Origin: Metabacillus bambusae
Lineage (GTDB): Bacteria > Bacillota > Bacilli > Bacillales > Bacillaceae
Length of the DNA stretch: 64,000 nt
Assembly (NCBI RefSeq): GCF_017497975.1
Contig: NZ_JAGDEL010000007.1
Location: 147,139 to 211,138, forward strand
Direction: 5' to 3'
In this document: one piece after another, positions 16,046 through 25,327 of the stretch
Numbering within the stretch: position 1 is the first letter of the stretch
Layout: the number at the start of each line of letters is the position of its first letter
Position numbers and translations under genes: made by a program
Notes under the pieces: generated by a model
The model's input: the letters and a program-made list of their open reading frames with translations, nothing else
What the model was told of the DNA's origin: nothing
The model's database searches: none

Positions 16046-17498
16046 TCAACAGGATCAAGCATTAATATTTGAACTAAGCAAACAAGGCCGTGTAGGGTAT
16101 AGCTTACCTGAGCTTGAAGTTGAGGAATTATCATTAGCTGAACTGATTCCTTCTGATTATATACGCCGTGAAGAGGCTGAGCTTCCAGAGGTTTCTGAAT
16201 TAGATATTATGAGACATTATACTGCCTTGTCAAAACGCAATCATGGTGTTGACTCTGGTTTTTACCCATTAGGGTCATGTACGATGAAGTACAATCCAAA
16301 AATCAATGAAAATGTAGCACGTATCGCAGGTCTTGCACATCTTCATCCATTACAGGAAGAAGAGACTGTACAAGGTGCCATGGAATTATTATTTGATTTA
16401 CAGGAGCATTTAAAAGAAATTACAGGTATGGATGAGGTTACCCTACAACCTGCAGCAGGTGCACATGGAGAATGGACAGGGTTAATGATGATTCGTGCCT
16501 ATCATGAGGCGAATAACGATACAAAGCGAACAAAAGTAATCGTACCTGACTCTGCACATGGAACAAATCCAGCCTCTGCAACAGTTGCTGGCTTCGAAAC
16601 GATTACGGTTAAATCAGATGAAAATGGATTAGTCGATTTAGAGGATTTAAAGCGTGTTGTTGACGAACATACTGCAGCATTAATGCTTACAAACCCGAAT
16701 ACACTTGGATTATTTGAAGCACATATTTTAGAAATGGCACAAATAGTCCATGATGCAGGTGGAAAGCTTTATTATGACGGGGCTAACTTAAATGCTGTTT
16801 TAAGCAAAGCAAGACCAGGGGATATGGGCTTTGATGTTGTTCACCTTAATCTTCATAAAACATTTACTGGACCTCATGGTGGTGGTGGACCAGGATCAGG
16901 TCCGGTAGGAGTGAAGGCAGATCTCATTCCATATTTGCCAAAGCCTGTGCTCGTAAAGAATGATGAAGGCTATCATTTTGATTATAATCTCCCACAATCA
17001 ATTGGTCGCGTTAAGCCTTACTATGGGAACTTTGGTATAAATGTACGCGCCTATACGTACATTCGTACAATGGGACCTGATGGACTAAAGAATGTAACAG
17101 AGTTCGCGGTGTTGAATGCAAACTATATGATGCGCCGTTTAGCGCCATATTATGATTTACCGTTTGATCAGCATTGTAAACATGAATTCGTATTATCAGG
17201 AAAACGTCAAAAGAAGCTTGGTGTTCGTACGCTTGACATTGCTAAGCGTTTACTGGATTTTGGCTATCATCCGCCAACCATTTATTTCCCATTAAACGTT
17301 GAAGAGTGCATTATGATTGAGCCTACAGAAACAGAATCAAAAGAAACACTTGATTCCTTCATTGATGCGATGATACAAATTGCCAGAGAAGTAGAAGAAA
17401 CACCTGAAATCGTGCAAGAAGCACCTCATACAACAGTTGTAAAACGTTTAGATGAAACAACTGCTGCTAGAAAACCAATCTTAAGATATCAACGATAA
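16032..17498 (+). CDS. gcvPB: Glycine dehydrogenase (decarboxylating) subunit 2
   Basis: 488 residues, the PLP-carrying half of P protein. The PLP lysine lies in [20 protein letters not shown]; also seen are the N-terminal [13 protein letters not shown] and [10 protein letters not shown] motifs. Forms the heterotetramer with GcvPA. The start could be the ATG at 16032 or the one at 16038 two codons later; either fits the GGGGG region. Last gene of the operon, followed by a strong terminator. The gene for the lipoyl synthesis enzyme LipM follows shortly, consistent with the need for lipoylated H protein. Confidence 0.96.
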   Translation: MAMNNQQDQALIFELSKQGRVGYSLPELEVEELSLAELIPSDYIRREEAELPEVSELDIMRHYTALSKRNHGVDSGFYPLGSCTMKYNPKINENVARIAGLAHLHPLQEEETVQGAMELLFDLQEHLKEITGMDEVTLQPAAGAHGEWTGLMMIRAYHEANNDTKRTKVIVPDSAHGTNPASATVAGFETITVKSDENGLVDLEDLKRVVDEHTAALMLTNPNTLGLFEAHILEMAQIVHDAGGKLYYDGANLNAVLSKARPGDMGFDVVHLNLHKTFTGPHGGGGPGSGPVGVKADLIPYLPKPVLVKNDEGYHFDYNLPQSIGRVKPYYGNFGINVRAYTYIRTMGPDGLKNVTEFAVLNANYMMRRLAPYYDLPFDQHCKHEFVLSGKRQKKLGVRTLDIAKRLLDFGYHPPTIYFPLNVEECIMIEPTETESKETLDSFIDAMIQIAREVEETPEIVQEAPHTTVVKRLDETTAARKPILRYQR

Positions 17499-17503
17499 AG
17501 TCG

Positions 17504-17553
17504 AAAAAACTGATTTGCTGTAAGGATCTTTCTTACAGTAGGTCAGTTTTTTT
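17504..17553 (+). terminator. Terminator of gcv operon
   Basis: AAAAAACTGA...CTGTAAG-GATCTT-TCTTACAG...TCAGTTTTTTT, a two-part stem with a T-run. Confidence 0.9.
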
Positions 17554-17678
17554 ATGCTTCTTTGCCGAAAAGCAGAAGAAACTTGAACATAATGACTAGT
17601 TTTTAGAACCTTTGTCGATGTGAAGGAATTTCATAGTGCCTTTGAAGAATTACTAGTTTAAGAAAAAATAGAAAAAGG

Positions 17679-18374
17679 TTGGTGGATAGATTGGCAACAA
17701 AATATATAACCATTTCAAAGGCTGCTACTCTTGTAGGTGAAAAAGCGTTTATTTTAAAAAACTGGGAAGAAGAATTTTCGGAGTTCATTAAAATTGAAAG
17801 AGATGAGAAAAACGCAAGACTACTTACTGCTGAAAACATTGAATTACTTCGGAAAATTAAATCGTTTAAAGATAGCCATATGGATGTACAGACAATTAAG
17901 CAGTTATTGCAAAATCAAAATGGAACTGAACCTACAATGAAATCACAAGTAGATGAAGAAGCAGTTACAGACATAAAAGAATCTCTTTCTAAAATTACAT
18001 CATTTATTGAATCAATGGAAGTTCAAGATGTTTTAAAATTAAATGATCGCTTGAAGCAGTTAGAGCAAAACGTCGTTCACTCTGTTAATCAACAAATTGT
18101 AGAAACGTCAAAGCTCCAAACCGAGATTGCTCGCATTGAATTTTCTGATGTTCAAGAAATGATTACAGCTTTATCTGATACGTCGGAAATCGAGCGTGAA
18201 TTATATAAGGAAGAAGTTCGTAGAGAACGTGAGCTTGTTCTAAAACAAACAGATGAACGTGAGGAGCGCTTCTTAGCATTTATTAAGCAGCATCAAAACC
18301 GACAAGAACGTATTAAACATGAACAACGATCTGGCTTAGCTATGATTAAGCAAATAATGGGCTTTGCAAAATAA
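17679..18374 (+). CDS. MerR-like HTH protein with coiled coil (DUF3967-type)
   Basis: About 231 residues. An N-terminal winged helix of MerR type (YITISKAATLVGEKAFILKNWEEEF...RLLTAENIELLRKIKSF) is followed by a long charged region rich in heptads (about 95-215) and a DUF3967-like tail (DEREERFLAFIKQHQNRQERIK). The same plan occurs in RacA-type chromosome-anchoring proteins and in plasmid proteins of Bacilli; the role here is unknown. The start may be TTG 17679 or TTG 17691 (better spacing to GGTTGGTGG). Not at this place in B. subtilis; single-gene unit with its own terminator. Confidence 0.75.
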   Translation: MVDRLATKYITISKAATLVGEKAFILKNWEEEFSEFIKIERDEKNARLLTAENIELLRKIKSFKDSHMDVQTIKQLLQNQNGTEPTMKSQVDEEAVTDIKESLSKITSFIESMEVQDVLKLNDRLKQLEQNVVHSVNQQIVETSKLQTEIARIEFSDVQEMITALSDTSEIERELYKEEVRRERELVLKQTDEREERFLAFIKQHQNRQERIKHEQRSGLAMIKQIMGFAK

Positions 18375-18414
18375 AAGGAAAAGACCGTTCATCATCGAAT
18401 GGTCTTTTCCTTTT
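18373..18414 (+). terminator. Terminator after MerR-like gene
   Basis: AAAAGGAAAAGACC / GGTCTTTTCCTTTT, 14-bp stem with T-run, usable on both strands. Confidence 0.9.
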
Positions 18415-18450
18415 GCTAACAGAATTTATAACTTTTCTTACTTAGTTTAG

Positions 18451-18575
18451 GTGTCTAGCTCCAGCGCCTAGACCCTCGGGGTCTTAAGCCACTCAGGAAT
18501 TGAAGACAAAGAACGTCTTCTATTCCTGAGCGTCTTATGACTGTCGGGTCTGATCAAGGCGATTGCGCTTTTCTA
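18451..18575 (+). repeat. Interspersed hairpin repeat, copy A
   Basis: Begins GTGTCTAGCTCCAGCGCCTAG and ends GGCGATTGCGCTTTTC. Internal stem CTCAGGAAT...GAAGAC / GTCTTC...ATTCCTGAG. Copy B at 31079-31205 has different bases that keep the same pairing. Lies immediately after yqhL (minus strand), so it may serve as its 3' end. Confidence 0.8.
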
Positions 18576-18577
18576 AG

Positions 18578-18961
18578 CTATTTCTTCTTTTTAACTTTTC
18601 CTGTCCAGCCTTTAAAGCCGCCTTTTAAACAATGTAAATTGCTGTAGCCTTTTCTTTTTAGCATTTGTGCTGCACGGCCACTACGTACTGTGTTTTGGCA
18701 GTAGAAGTATACCGGTTGGTCAGTACGGATTTCTTTATGGCGTTGACGTAATTGTGAAAGTGGAATGTTTCTCGCGCCTAAAATATGACCACCTTCAAAT
18801 TCGTTAGGCTCACGAACATCAATTAACTGTGCTTTACGGTAGCCAGCACGGAATTCTTCTTCTGATAAATGTTTCATAATCTTACGTTGATAGAAAAAAG
18901 TAAAAGCAGAGTAACCGATAATCGCTGCTAATAAAATAATAAGTAACCAAGTTGTTGTCAA
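18578..18961 (-). CDS. yqhL: Membrane-anchored rhodanese-like protein YqhL
   Basis: 127 residues: an N-terminal transmembrane helix (about 4-23), then a single rhodanese domain with LIDVREPNEFEGGHILGARNIP and the active-site loop YCQNTVRSG, catalytic Cys at about residue 88. It would move sulfane sulfur; physiological partner unknown. Divergent from lipM, in the same place as in B. subtilis. The tail is lysine-rich (GWTGKVKKKK). Confidence 0.9.
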   Translation of the reverse strand: MTTTWLLIILLAAIIGYSAFTFFYQRKIMKHLSEEEFRAGYRKAQLIDVREPNEFEGGHILGARNIPLSQLRQRHKEIRTDQPVYFYCQNTVRSGRAAQMLKRKGYSNLHCLKGGFKGWTGKVKKKK

Positions 18962-19145
18962 AGTGCTCGACCCCTTTTATATATGTTATTCTTGTTTGTA
19001 AGCTCAAATGAACTCTAATGTAGACTTTTCTTATTATATAAGAGCTTGTCTTAAATGTCATTAGATAACGTGCAATATTATTTTCAACTCTCTAAAGTTC
19101 TGCTAGACTAAAATAGTAAAATTTATATACAAAGAAGGGTTACTT

Positions 19146-19982
19146 ATGACGAAAGAAGTTTGGCGATATATCGATTCTGGCGACTGCTCACCATCTTTTA
19201 ATATGGCTTTGGATGAAGCATTATTAGAATGGCATAGTAAAGGGAAGATTCCCCCTACGATTAGATTTTACGGCTGGAATCCTGCAACACTTTCGATTGG
19301 ATATTTTCAAAAGGTTGAAAAAGAGATAAATTTAGATGCTGTAAAAAAATATGGACTTGGGTTTGTTAGAAGACCTACAGGTGGACGTGGTGTACTACAT
19401 GACAAAGAGTTAACATACAGTGTTATCGTTTCTGAGGAGCACCCTGAAATGCCAAAGACAGTAACTGAGGCATATCGAGTGATCTCTGAAGGGATTTTAG
19501 AAGGTTTTAAAAACCTTGGGTTAGATGCGTATTTTGCAATTCCACGTACAGAAGAGGAAAAGCAAGGGTTGAAATCACCGCGTTCAGCTGTTTGCTTTGA
19601 TGCTCCTTCTTGGTATGAGCTAGTGGTGGAAGGACGTAAAGTGGCAGGAAGTGCCCAAACTCGTCAAAAAGGCGTGATTTTGCAGCATGGATCGATTTTG
19701 CTAGATCTTGATGAAAATATGCTGTTTGACTTATTTAACTATTCGAATGACAGAGTAAAAGAAAGAATGCAGCGTGCATTCAAAAGTAAAGCGGTAGCTA
19801 CAAATACGCTTCGAGAAGAACCAGTGACAATTGACGAAGCGAAAAAAGCATTTAAAGCAGGTTTTGAAAAAGGCTTGAATATTGAATTAGAACCTTATGA
19901 GTTAAATAAAGAAGAACTTGAATTTGTTGAGAAAATAGCAAAAGAGAAGTATGAAAGTGAAGAATGGAATTTTAAAAGGTAA
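19146..19982 (+). CDS. lipM: Octanoyl-[acyl carrier protein]:protein N-octanoyltransferase LipM
   Basis: 278 residues, LplA/LipB fold. It moves octanoate from acyl carrier protein to GcvH, the first step of lipoate assembly in Bacilli. Seen: [18 protein letters not shown] (substrate-binding loop), the catalytic Cys at residue 150 in [13 protein letters not shown], and the conserved Lys in [11 protein letters not shown]. The position of Cys150 equals that of B. subtilis LipM. The gcv genes nearby make the acceptor pathway complete apart from gcvH. Confidence 0.96.
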   Translation: MTKEVWRYIDSGDCSPSFNMALDEALLEWHSKGKIPPTIRFYGWNPATLSIGYFQKVEKEINLDAVKKYGLGFVRRPTGGRGVLHDKELTYSVIVSEEHPEMPKTVTEAYRVISEGILEGFKNLGLDAYFAIPRTEEEKQGLKSPRSAVCFDAPSWYELVVEGRKVAGSAQTRQKGVILQHGSILLDLDENMLFDLFNYSNDRVKERMQRAFKSKAVATNTLREEPVTIDEAKKAFKAGFEKGLNIELEPYELNKEELEFVEKIAKEKYESEEWNFKR

Positions 19983-20002
19983 AGAAGACTATTAATATGA
20001 AA

Positions 20003-20031
20003 GGGCGCAATCTTAACGGATGCGTCTTTTT
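20003..20031 (+). terminator. Terminator of lipM
   Basis: GGCGCA...TGCGTC stem (one G-U pair) followed by TTTTTG. Confidence 0.6.
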
Positions 20032-20141
20032 GATTAGAGGAAAAAGAATAAAACAGATGCTAAATTTTATTATATCTTCTATAATAGATATTTACTGCAT
20101 AAGAAGGTCAGACCTGTAGAATTTTGACGAAAATTAATTTT

Positions 20142-20150
20142 TTCGACAAA
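20142..20150 (-). promoter_or_regulatory. Spo0A-box match in nrdJ upstream region
   Basis: TTCGACAAA is the reverse complement of TTTGTCGAA, an exact 0A consensus, about 160 bases upstream of the nrdJ promoter. A single short motif; role uncertain. Confidence 0.3.
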
Positions 20151-20308
20151 AACAAAGGGAAACCTTTATTTATCAGCATTTTACGACAAGATCCACCATG
20201 CAAGTGACGAAATCCTTCAAAAAACATCCTTTTTAGTTCAAAATCTTAATCAAACTCAATTTTTCTTTGCTTTTTAATAAGTTATCGATTTGACAAATTG
20301 AGAGGATG

Positions 20309-20337
20309 TTGACCTGAAAAACTATATGTAGTATTGT
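20309..20337 (+). promoter_or_regulatory. Sigma-A-type promoter of nrdJ
   Basis: TTGACC (20309-20314), 17-base spacer, TATTGT (20332-20337). The upstream NrdR box lies in the spacer, so bound NrdR would block polymerase. Confidence 0.55.
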
Positions 20338-20365
20338 TTGTAAAAAAACAAACACTATATGTTGA
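20319..20365 (+). promoter_or_regulatory. Pair of NrdR boxes
   Basis: Two copies of CTATATG, at 20322-20328 inside AAACTATATGTAGT and at 20355-20361 inside ACACTATATGTTGA, both near the NrdR box ACACWATATMTWGTGT. Their centres are 33 bases apart, three helical turns, as is normal for NrdR operators. Confidence 0.7.
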
Positions 20366-20434
20366 ATAATGTGGTGGGATATGATAAGTTTAATCAGAAG
20401 ATTTAATAGAGAGATAGATAGAGGAGTTGTTACA

Positions 20435-21229
20435 ATGACTGTTGGTACTGAGCAAAAGATGAGCATTAATGTGGAAAAGCTAAACAAGGATATCGCTGCA
20501 TTTCCACAGGTTCATCCAGTTACAAAAGATATGAAGTTAACTCATAAGGGTGTTTCTAGACTTGTTATGCTTGATCGTTATACGTTTAAGGATACGGAGA
20601 AGATTACACTTTCTGAAGGGGACTTTGTTGTACTGACCATAAAAGAGGATCCTAAGTTCCCAGCAAGAGGACTTGGTTACATTAAAGATATAGATTGGCA
20701 AGCTAAAACGGCAAGCGTACTTATAGACGAGGAATATCGTCATTCTTTAGACAAACCTGAGGAAGTTGAAACAGGTATTGTAAAACGCTCGTTAGACGTC
20801 ATTGAAAAACCACTTGAAATCTTTTACGAACAAATTGCAAAACGTAATGCAACGGGATTAGCATCGGTTGAAACTACAGAAGAAAAACGTAATGAATGGT
20901 TCGAGAAGTTTTATCAGGAACTTGTAAATTTAAACTTTATTCCTGCTGGACGCGTTCTTTATGGAGCAGGTGCAGGAACAGATGTAACCTATTTTAATTG
21001 CTATGTAATGCCATTTGTTAAAGATTCACGCGAAGGTATTTCAGAGCATCGTAAACAGGTTATGGAGATCATGAGCCGTGGTGGCGGAGTTGGAACGAAT
21101 GGTTCAACATTACGTCCAAGAAACACGCTAGCTCGTGGTGTAAATGGAAAATCTTCTGGATCTGTATCTTGGTTAGATGACATTGCGAAATTGACACATC
21201 TTGTTGAACAAGGTGGATCAAGACGTGGT
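20435..21229 (+). CDS. nrdJ: Class II (B12-dependent) ribonucleotide reductase, exon 1
   Basis: First 265 codons of a class II reductase, interrupted by a group I intron. The ATG at 20435 is chosen behind GAGGAG; upstream in-frame codons lack such a site. Contents: N-terminal region to the start of the barrel, with FIPAGRVLYGAGAGTDVTYFNC (first of the redox cysteines), RGGGVGTNGSTLRPRN and the end GGSRRG. Exon 1 ends exactly at a codon boundary in GGT (U at 21229). Joined to 22468-24231 it gives an uninterrupted 852-residue protein, normal for the family. Inserted between lipM and mntR, which are adjacent in B. subtilis. Confidence 0.93.
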
Positions 21230-22467
21230 AGAGTAGCATAACGTGCCTCGTCTATAAATAAACCTCGTGAATTGCTGGAAACTCTTTAAGGTTTTCGTAT
21301 TATATGACCTCCAAAATTCAGTAATTTTACTATGAAAATTTTGGGGTGAAGGATATGAAACCATATGATGCAACTAAAAAACAAAAGTGTGAAATATGTC
21401 ATTTTGAAATATCTCATAACAAGCAAGGTTGGTTTACATTACATTTGAAGGCACATGGCTTAACACTAAATGAATACCTGATAAAATACTATTACCATGA
21501 AGATGATTTAAGATGTTCATATGAACTTTGTGAAAAACTTGTCTCACTACGAAGAGGGAAACCAAAGCAACATTGTAGTACTTCCTGTGCAGCAAAAGGA
21601 AAACCACTTCAGTGCCACGTATGTGGAACAAAATTCGAAGCTCAGCACAGAGGAACTAAAACATGTAGTCCTGATTGTGCCAAAAAATTGAAAGCTATGA
21701 AAATTGTCGAGTGGCATCAATCAATGAGTGAGCAAACAAAGAACGAACATTTTACAAAGATTATTAAAAAAACTGCCAAGACAAGAAAAGATAATAAAAC
21801 TCCTTCGTGGAATAGTGGTAAAACAGGTATATATAGTGAAGAGACCATAGAAAAAATTCGTGCTGCAACGCTAAAGCAAATGAAAGATCATGTCTTTCAA
21901 AAGACAAATATTGAACGTGTTATGGAAGAATATTTATTAGAAATAAAAGTGAACTATAAATATTCATTCATCCTTGAAAAAAGACAGTTCGATTTCTTAT
22001 TAGCAGAGCACAAATTAATCATAGAATGTGATGGAGATTATTGGCATGCCAACCCAAAGTTTTATCCAGATCCACAAGAATGGCAAGTTGAACGGATAAA
22101 AATTGACCACACTAAAAATGAGATAGCCCAAAACAATGGATACCGAATCGCTCGTTTTTGGGAAGATGATATATTAAATAATTTTGAATATGTGAAGTGC
22201 ATCATTAATGACTTGCTGGCTACAACGTAACTGGAAACGGTAAGCGTGAATGCTTAAAAACAGCAAGTGGATAAAGACAATCAGCAGCCAAGCTTCTTGA
22301 ATGGAGAAGGTTCAACGACCATCGAAAACACGTCTAAGATGACGGAAGTTAGTAGAGTAGGAATCAAGTGATTCCGAAGTGCGAGGGCGCTCAAAAGGAG
22401 TGTAAGATATGGTCTGAACTCTAGGGTAACCTAGAGAGTTGATCTAACGAATCAACGTAACGAATTG
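21230..22467 (+). mobile_element. Group I self-splicing intron in nrdJ
   Basis: 1238 bases. Core elements seen: P-like AATTGCTGGAAACTC (21270-21284), Q-like AATCAGCAGCCAAGC (22279-22293), R-like GTTCAACGACCATCGAAA (22310-22327) and S-like AAGATATGGTCTGAACTC (22404-22421). The 5' exon ends in U and the intron in G, as the class requires. P1 can form between exon GACGTGGU and intron GCCTCGTC (21245-21252) with the expected U-G pair at the splice site and one U-U mismatch. Splicing restores GGSRRG-AQMIML. The loop between P and Q carries an endonuclease gene. Confidence 0.93.
21355..22230 (+). CDS. Intron-encoded homing endonuclease, EDxHD (Vsr-like) type
   Basis: About 291 residues. The N-terminal part holds several Cys pairs suited to zinc fingers (CEICHFEISH; HCSTSC; CHVCGTKF...KTCSPDC). 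A NUMOD3-like basic segment follows (TPSWNSGKTGIYSEETIEKI). The C-terminal nuclease domain reads ERVMEEYLLE...RQFDFLL...IECDGDYWHANP...KIDHTKNEIA...RFWEDDI, the EDxHD pattern related to Vsr nucleases and to the phage intron enzyme I-Bth0305I. It would cut intron-less nrdJ at the conserved GGSRRGAQM site and drive intron homing. The ATG at 21355 (GGGGTGAAGGAT upstream) is preferred to GTG 21346. Confidence 0.88.
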   Translation: MKPYDATKKQKCEICHFEISHNKQGWFTLHLKAHGLTLNEYLIKYYYHEDDLRCSYELCEKLVSLRRGKPKQHCSTSCAAKGKPLQCHVCGTKFEAQHRGTKTCSPDCAKKLKAMKIVEWHQSMSEQTKNEHFTKIIKKTAKTRKDNKTPSWNSGKTGIYSEETIEKIRAATLKQMKDHVFQKTNIERVMEEYLLEIKVNYKYSFILEKRQFDFLLAEHKLIIECDGDYWHANPKFYPDPQEWQVERIKIDHTKNEIAQNNGYRIARFWEDDILNNFEYVKCIINDLLATT

Positions 22468-24231
22468 GCCCAAATGATTATGCTAGCTGACTGGCATCCA
22501 GATATTATCGAATTCATCATTTCGAAAATGCAAAATCCACGTATTTTAAGATACTTAATCGAAAACACAAATGACGAAGCTATTAAAAAATACGCTCAAG
22601 ATAAATTAAAGTTCACTCCACTAACACAACAAGAAATTGATATGTACCAAGGAATCATAAACTATAAGCAAATTCCTGGATCTGGTGGATTTAGTGAGAA
22701 AATTATTAAAGATGCAGAGATAAAGCTTCGTACTGGAGGCACATATAGTGTTCATAACTCTGAGTTCCTAACAGGAGCAAATATTTCAGTTACGTTAACA
22801 AAAGATTTTATGGATGCTGTTGAAAATGATGCTGACTATGAATTACGTTTCCCAGATGTTGAAGGCTATAACGAAGAAAACATGAAAGCCTACAATGAAA
22901 ACTGGCATAAAGTTGGCGATGTACGTGAGTGGGAGAGACAAGGCTACAAGGTTCGCACGTACCGTAAGATCAAAGCTAAGGAGCTTTGGAACTTAGTTAA
23001 TATTTGTGCTACGTATTCTGCAGAGCCAGGTATTTTCTTCATTGATAACGCAAACGACATGACAAATGCAAAAGCATACGGTCAACAGGTTGTTGCAACA
23101 AACCCATGTGGCGAGCAACCACTTGCACCATATTCTGTGTGTAATCTTGCAGCGGTTAACCTAGCAGAAATGGCGAATAAAGAAACAAAAACAGTAGACT
23201 TCGAAAAACTTAGAAAGACAGTTGAAGTCGGAGTAAGAATGCAAGACAACGTAATTGATGCAACTCCTTACTTCTTACCTGAAAATAAACACCAAGCACT
23301 TGGTGAACGTCGTGTTGGACTTGGTGTAATGGGGTTACATGATCTTCTTATTTACTGTGAAACTGAATATGGTTCAGAAGAAGGTAATGTATTAGTTGAT
23401 AAAGTATTTGAAACAATCGCAACAACTGCTTATCGTGCTTCAATTGAACTAGCAAAAGAAAAAGGTAGCTTTCCTTTCTTGGAAGGTGAAGAAACAGCAG
23501 AAACAAATCGCCTTCGTGAAGCATTTACACAAACAGGCTTCATGAGTAAGATGCCTGCTGATATTTTAGATGGTGTTAAAGAATTCGGTATTCGTAATTC
23601 ACATCTACTAACGGTGGCTCCTACTGGATCTACAGGGACAATGGTTGGCGTATCAACAGGCCTTGAGCCATACTTCTCATTCTCATACTTCCGTAGTGGA
23701 CGTCTTGGGAAATTCATTGAAGTTAAAGCTGATATCGTTCAAGAATATTTAGATAATCATCCAGAAGCAGATCCTAACAATCTGCCAGCTTGGTTTGTTT
23801 CTGCAATGGAATTAGATCCAGAGGCACATGCTGATGTACAATGTGTCATTCAACGCTGGATTGATAGTTCAATTAGTAAAACTGTTAATGCTCCAAAGGG
23901 CTATTCAGTAGATCAAGTTGAAAAAGTTTATGAGCGTTTATATAAAGGCGGTGCTAAGGGTGGTACTGTATATGTAGATGGAAGTCGTGACACCCAAGTA
24001 CTAACGTTAAAAGCTGAAGAAAACACATTTGATGATACTGAAGAAGTCGAAACAAAAGAAAAGAGCAAAGTCGTCCTAGTCGATACAATTAACGATCTAC
24101 GCTCTACAAATGTTACAATTGGAAATGAAGTGGGTAATACATGTCCGGTTTGTCGTGAAGGTACGGTAGAAGACCTTGGAGGCTGTAACACGTGCACTAG
24201 CTGTGGCGCACAGCTGAAATGTGGACTATAA
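22468..24231 (+). CDS. nrdJ: Class II (B12-dependent) ribonucleotide reductase, exon 2
   Basis: 587 codons that continue exon 1 in phase: AQMIMLADWHPDIIEFI onward. Catalytic loop NPCGEQPLAPYSVCNLAAVNL carries the thiyl-radical Cys; the second part of the barrel includes VAPTGSTGTMVGVSTGLEP. The C-terminal zinc ribbon TCPVC...CNTCTSCGAQLKCG is typical of B12-dependent enzymes and carries the shuttle cysteines. The first base of exon 2 is the G of GCC (Ala). A gene finder would call this as a separate truncated protein; it is not. The enzyme reduces ribonucleotides with adenosylcobalamin, without need of oxygen. Confidence 0.93.
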   Translation, partial: AQMIMLADWHPDIIEFIISKMQNPRILRYLIENTNDEAIKKYAQDKLKFTPLTQQEIDMYQGIINYKQIPGSGGFSEKIIKDAEIKLRTGGTYSVHNSEFLTGANISVTLTKDFMDAVENDADYELRFPDVEGYNEENMKAYNENWHKVGDVREWERQGYKVRTYRKIKAKELWNLVNICATYSAEPGIFFIDNANDMTNAKAYGQQVVATNPCGEQPLAPYSVCNLAAVNLAEMANKETKTVDFEKLRKTVEVGVRMQDNVIDATPYFLPENKHQALGERRVGLGVMGLHDLLIYCETEYGSEEGNVLVDKVFETIATTAYRASIELAKEKGSFPFLEGEETAETNRLREAFTQTGFMSKMPADILDGVKEFGIRNSHLLTVAPTGSTGTMVGVSTGLEPYFSFSYFRSGRLGKFIEVKADIVQEYLDNHPEADPNNLPAWFVSAMELDPEAHADVQCVIQRWIDSSISKTVNAPKGYSVDQVEKVYERLYKGGAKGGTVYVDGSRDTQVLTLKAEENTFDDTEEVETKEKSKVVLVDTINDLRSTNVTIGNEVGNTCPVCREGTVEDLGGCNTCTSCGAQLKCGL

Positions 24232-24445
24232 GAATTACTTTTTAGAAATGGGGTCTGGCTTATGCTAGATCCTTTTTCATGTCACTAAATTCTTTTGCAA
24301 CATGCTCGCCTTTCATATCCCTTGTAAAGCGCGAAATTCTCATGTAAAATTGAAATGATTTCGTTTAAAAGGTATGAAAAAAAACAACAATTATTGGGAA
24401 AAAAATAGACTTTAAAAAAAGATCGGCAATTTTGGAGGGGACCGC

Positions 24446-24868
24446 ATGCCAACACCAAGCATGGAAGATTATATAGAACAAATATATTTACTAATAGAAG
24501 ACAAAGGATATGCGCGTGTTTCAGACATTGCAGAAGCTTTGGCTGTCCATCCCTCCTCAGTCACAAAGATGGTTCAAAAATTAGATAAGGATGAATATTT
24601 AATTTATGAAAAATATCGTGGACTTGTTTTAACGAATAAAGGGAAAAAGACCGGGAAAAGACTGGTCTATCGTCATGATCTTCTAGAGCAATTTTTGAAA
24701 ATTATCGGAGTAGACGAAGATAAAATATACAATGATGTTGAAGGAATTGAGCATCATTTAAGCTGGAATGCTATCGATCGTATTGGTGATCTAGTTCAAT
24801 ACTTTGAAGAAAATGAGCAAAGAGTGGACACATTGCGTAGTATCCAAAAAAATAATGAAGAGCAATAA
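24446..24868 (+). CDS. mntR: Manganese-responsive transcriptional regulator MntR
   Basis: 140 residues, DtxR family. N-terminal winged helix ([43 protein letters not shown]), then the metal-binding/dimer domain with [32 protein letters not shown]. Metal ligands expected at Asp8, Glu11, His77, Glu99, Glu102 and His103 correspond to MEDYIEQ and EGIEHH seen here. With Mn2+ it represses manganese uptake and activates efflux. GGAGGGGACC before the ATG; own terminator. Confidence 0.95.
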   Translation: MPTPSMEDYIEQIYLLIEDKGYARVSDIAEALAVHPSSVTKMVQKLDKDEYLIYEKYRGLVLTNKGKKTGKRLVYRHDLLEQFLKIIGVDEDKIYNDVEGIEHHLSWNAIDRIGDLVQYFEENEQRVDTLRSIQKNNEEQ

Positions 24869-24881
24869 TATACGAACAGCT

Positions 24882-24927
24882 AAAAATACCCCCTTAAGTA
24901 GTTAGATCTACTTAAGGGGGTATTTTT
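24882..24927 (+). terminator. Terminator of mntR
   Basis: AAAAATACCCCCTTAAGTAG / CTACTTAAGGGGGTATTTTT, very strong and symmetric. Confidence 0.95.
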
Positions 24928-25186
24928 ATTAGAAAGCAAAGATAATCCGCTAATTATATGGATGAAAATATTCCTATCGAATTTCGTATAAAAGTTTAAG
25001 TTGTAGGTAAATAATACCAACTTGAAATATATCGTTTTTACTATCCTGAATATTATTTTGAAAAAATTTTAATAAGTGAATCATCTTAGTGTCTTTTCCC
25101 GAGTTTATTTAGATGGAAATATCTTACTCAGCTGCTACGACGCTTTAAAGTTGGCTTACTTTAAAGTAATGAAAGGATTTATAAAG

Positions 25187-25219
25187 TTGTCGAAAAGTTA
25201 TTGAAGTCCTCCGACAAAT
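25187..25219 (+). promoter_or_regulatory. Two Spo0A-box-like sites upstream of the App-type operon
   Basis: TTGTCGAA at 25187-25194 (plus) and CCGACAAAT at 25211-25219 (minus ATTTGTCGG) each differ at about one position from the 0A box. The 400-bp gap between mntR and the operon has no gene; these are the only motifs I can point to. Confidence 0.35.
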
Positions 25220-25327
25220 TTTAGCAATGAGGAAATAAGTTATATGTCATAATTGTCCATACTTGCATTCATTATATTTTGATAGTTTTAAATTTTTTGA
25301 AAAAAACTAAACTAGGCAGGTGAAAAA

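Noticed and set aside
20032..20434. Cobalamin riboswitch before the B12-dependent reductase
   Set aside because: No B12-box-like sequence was found; NrdR boxes explain the control better.
20435..24231. Split reductase as a frameshift, pseudogene or intein
   Set aside because: The boundaries fit group I splice rules exactly, core RNA elements are present, and stop codons follow right after exon 1, which rules out an intein.
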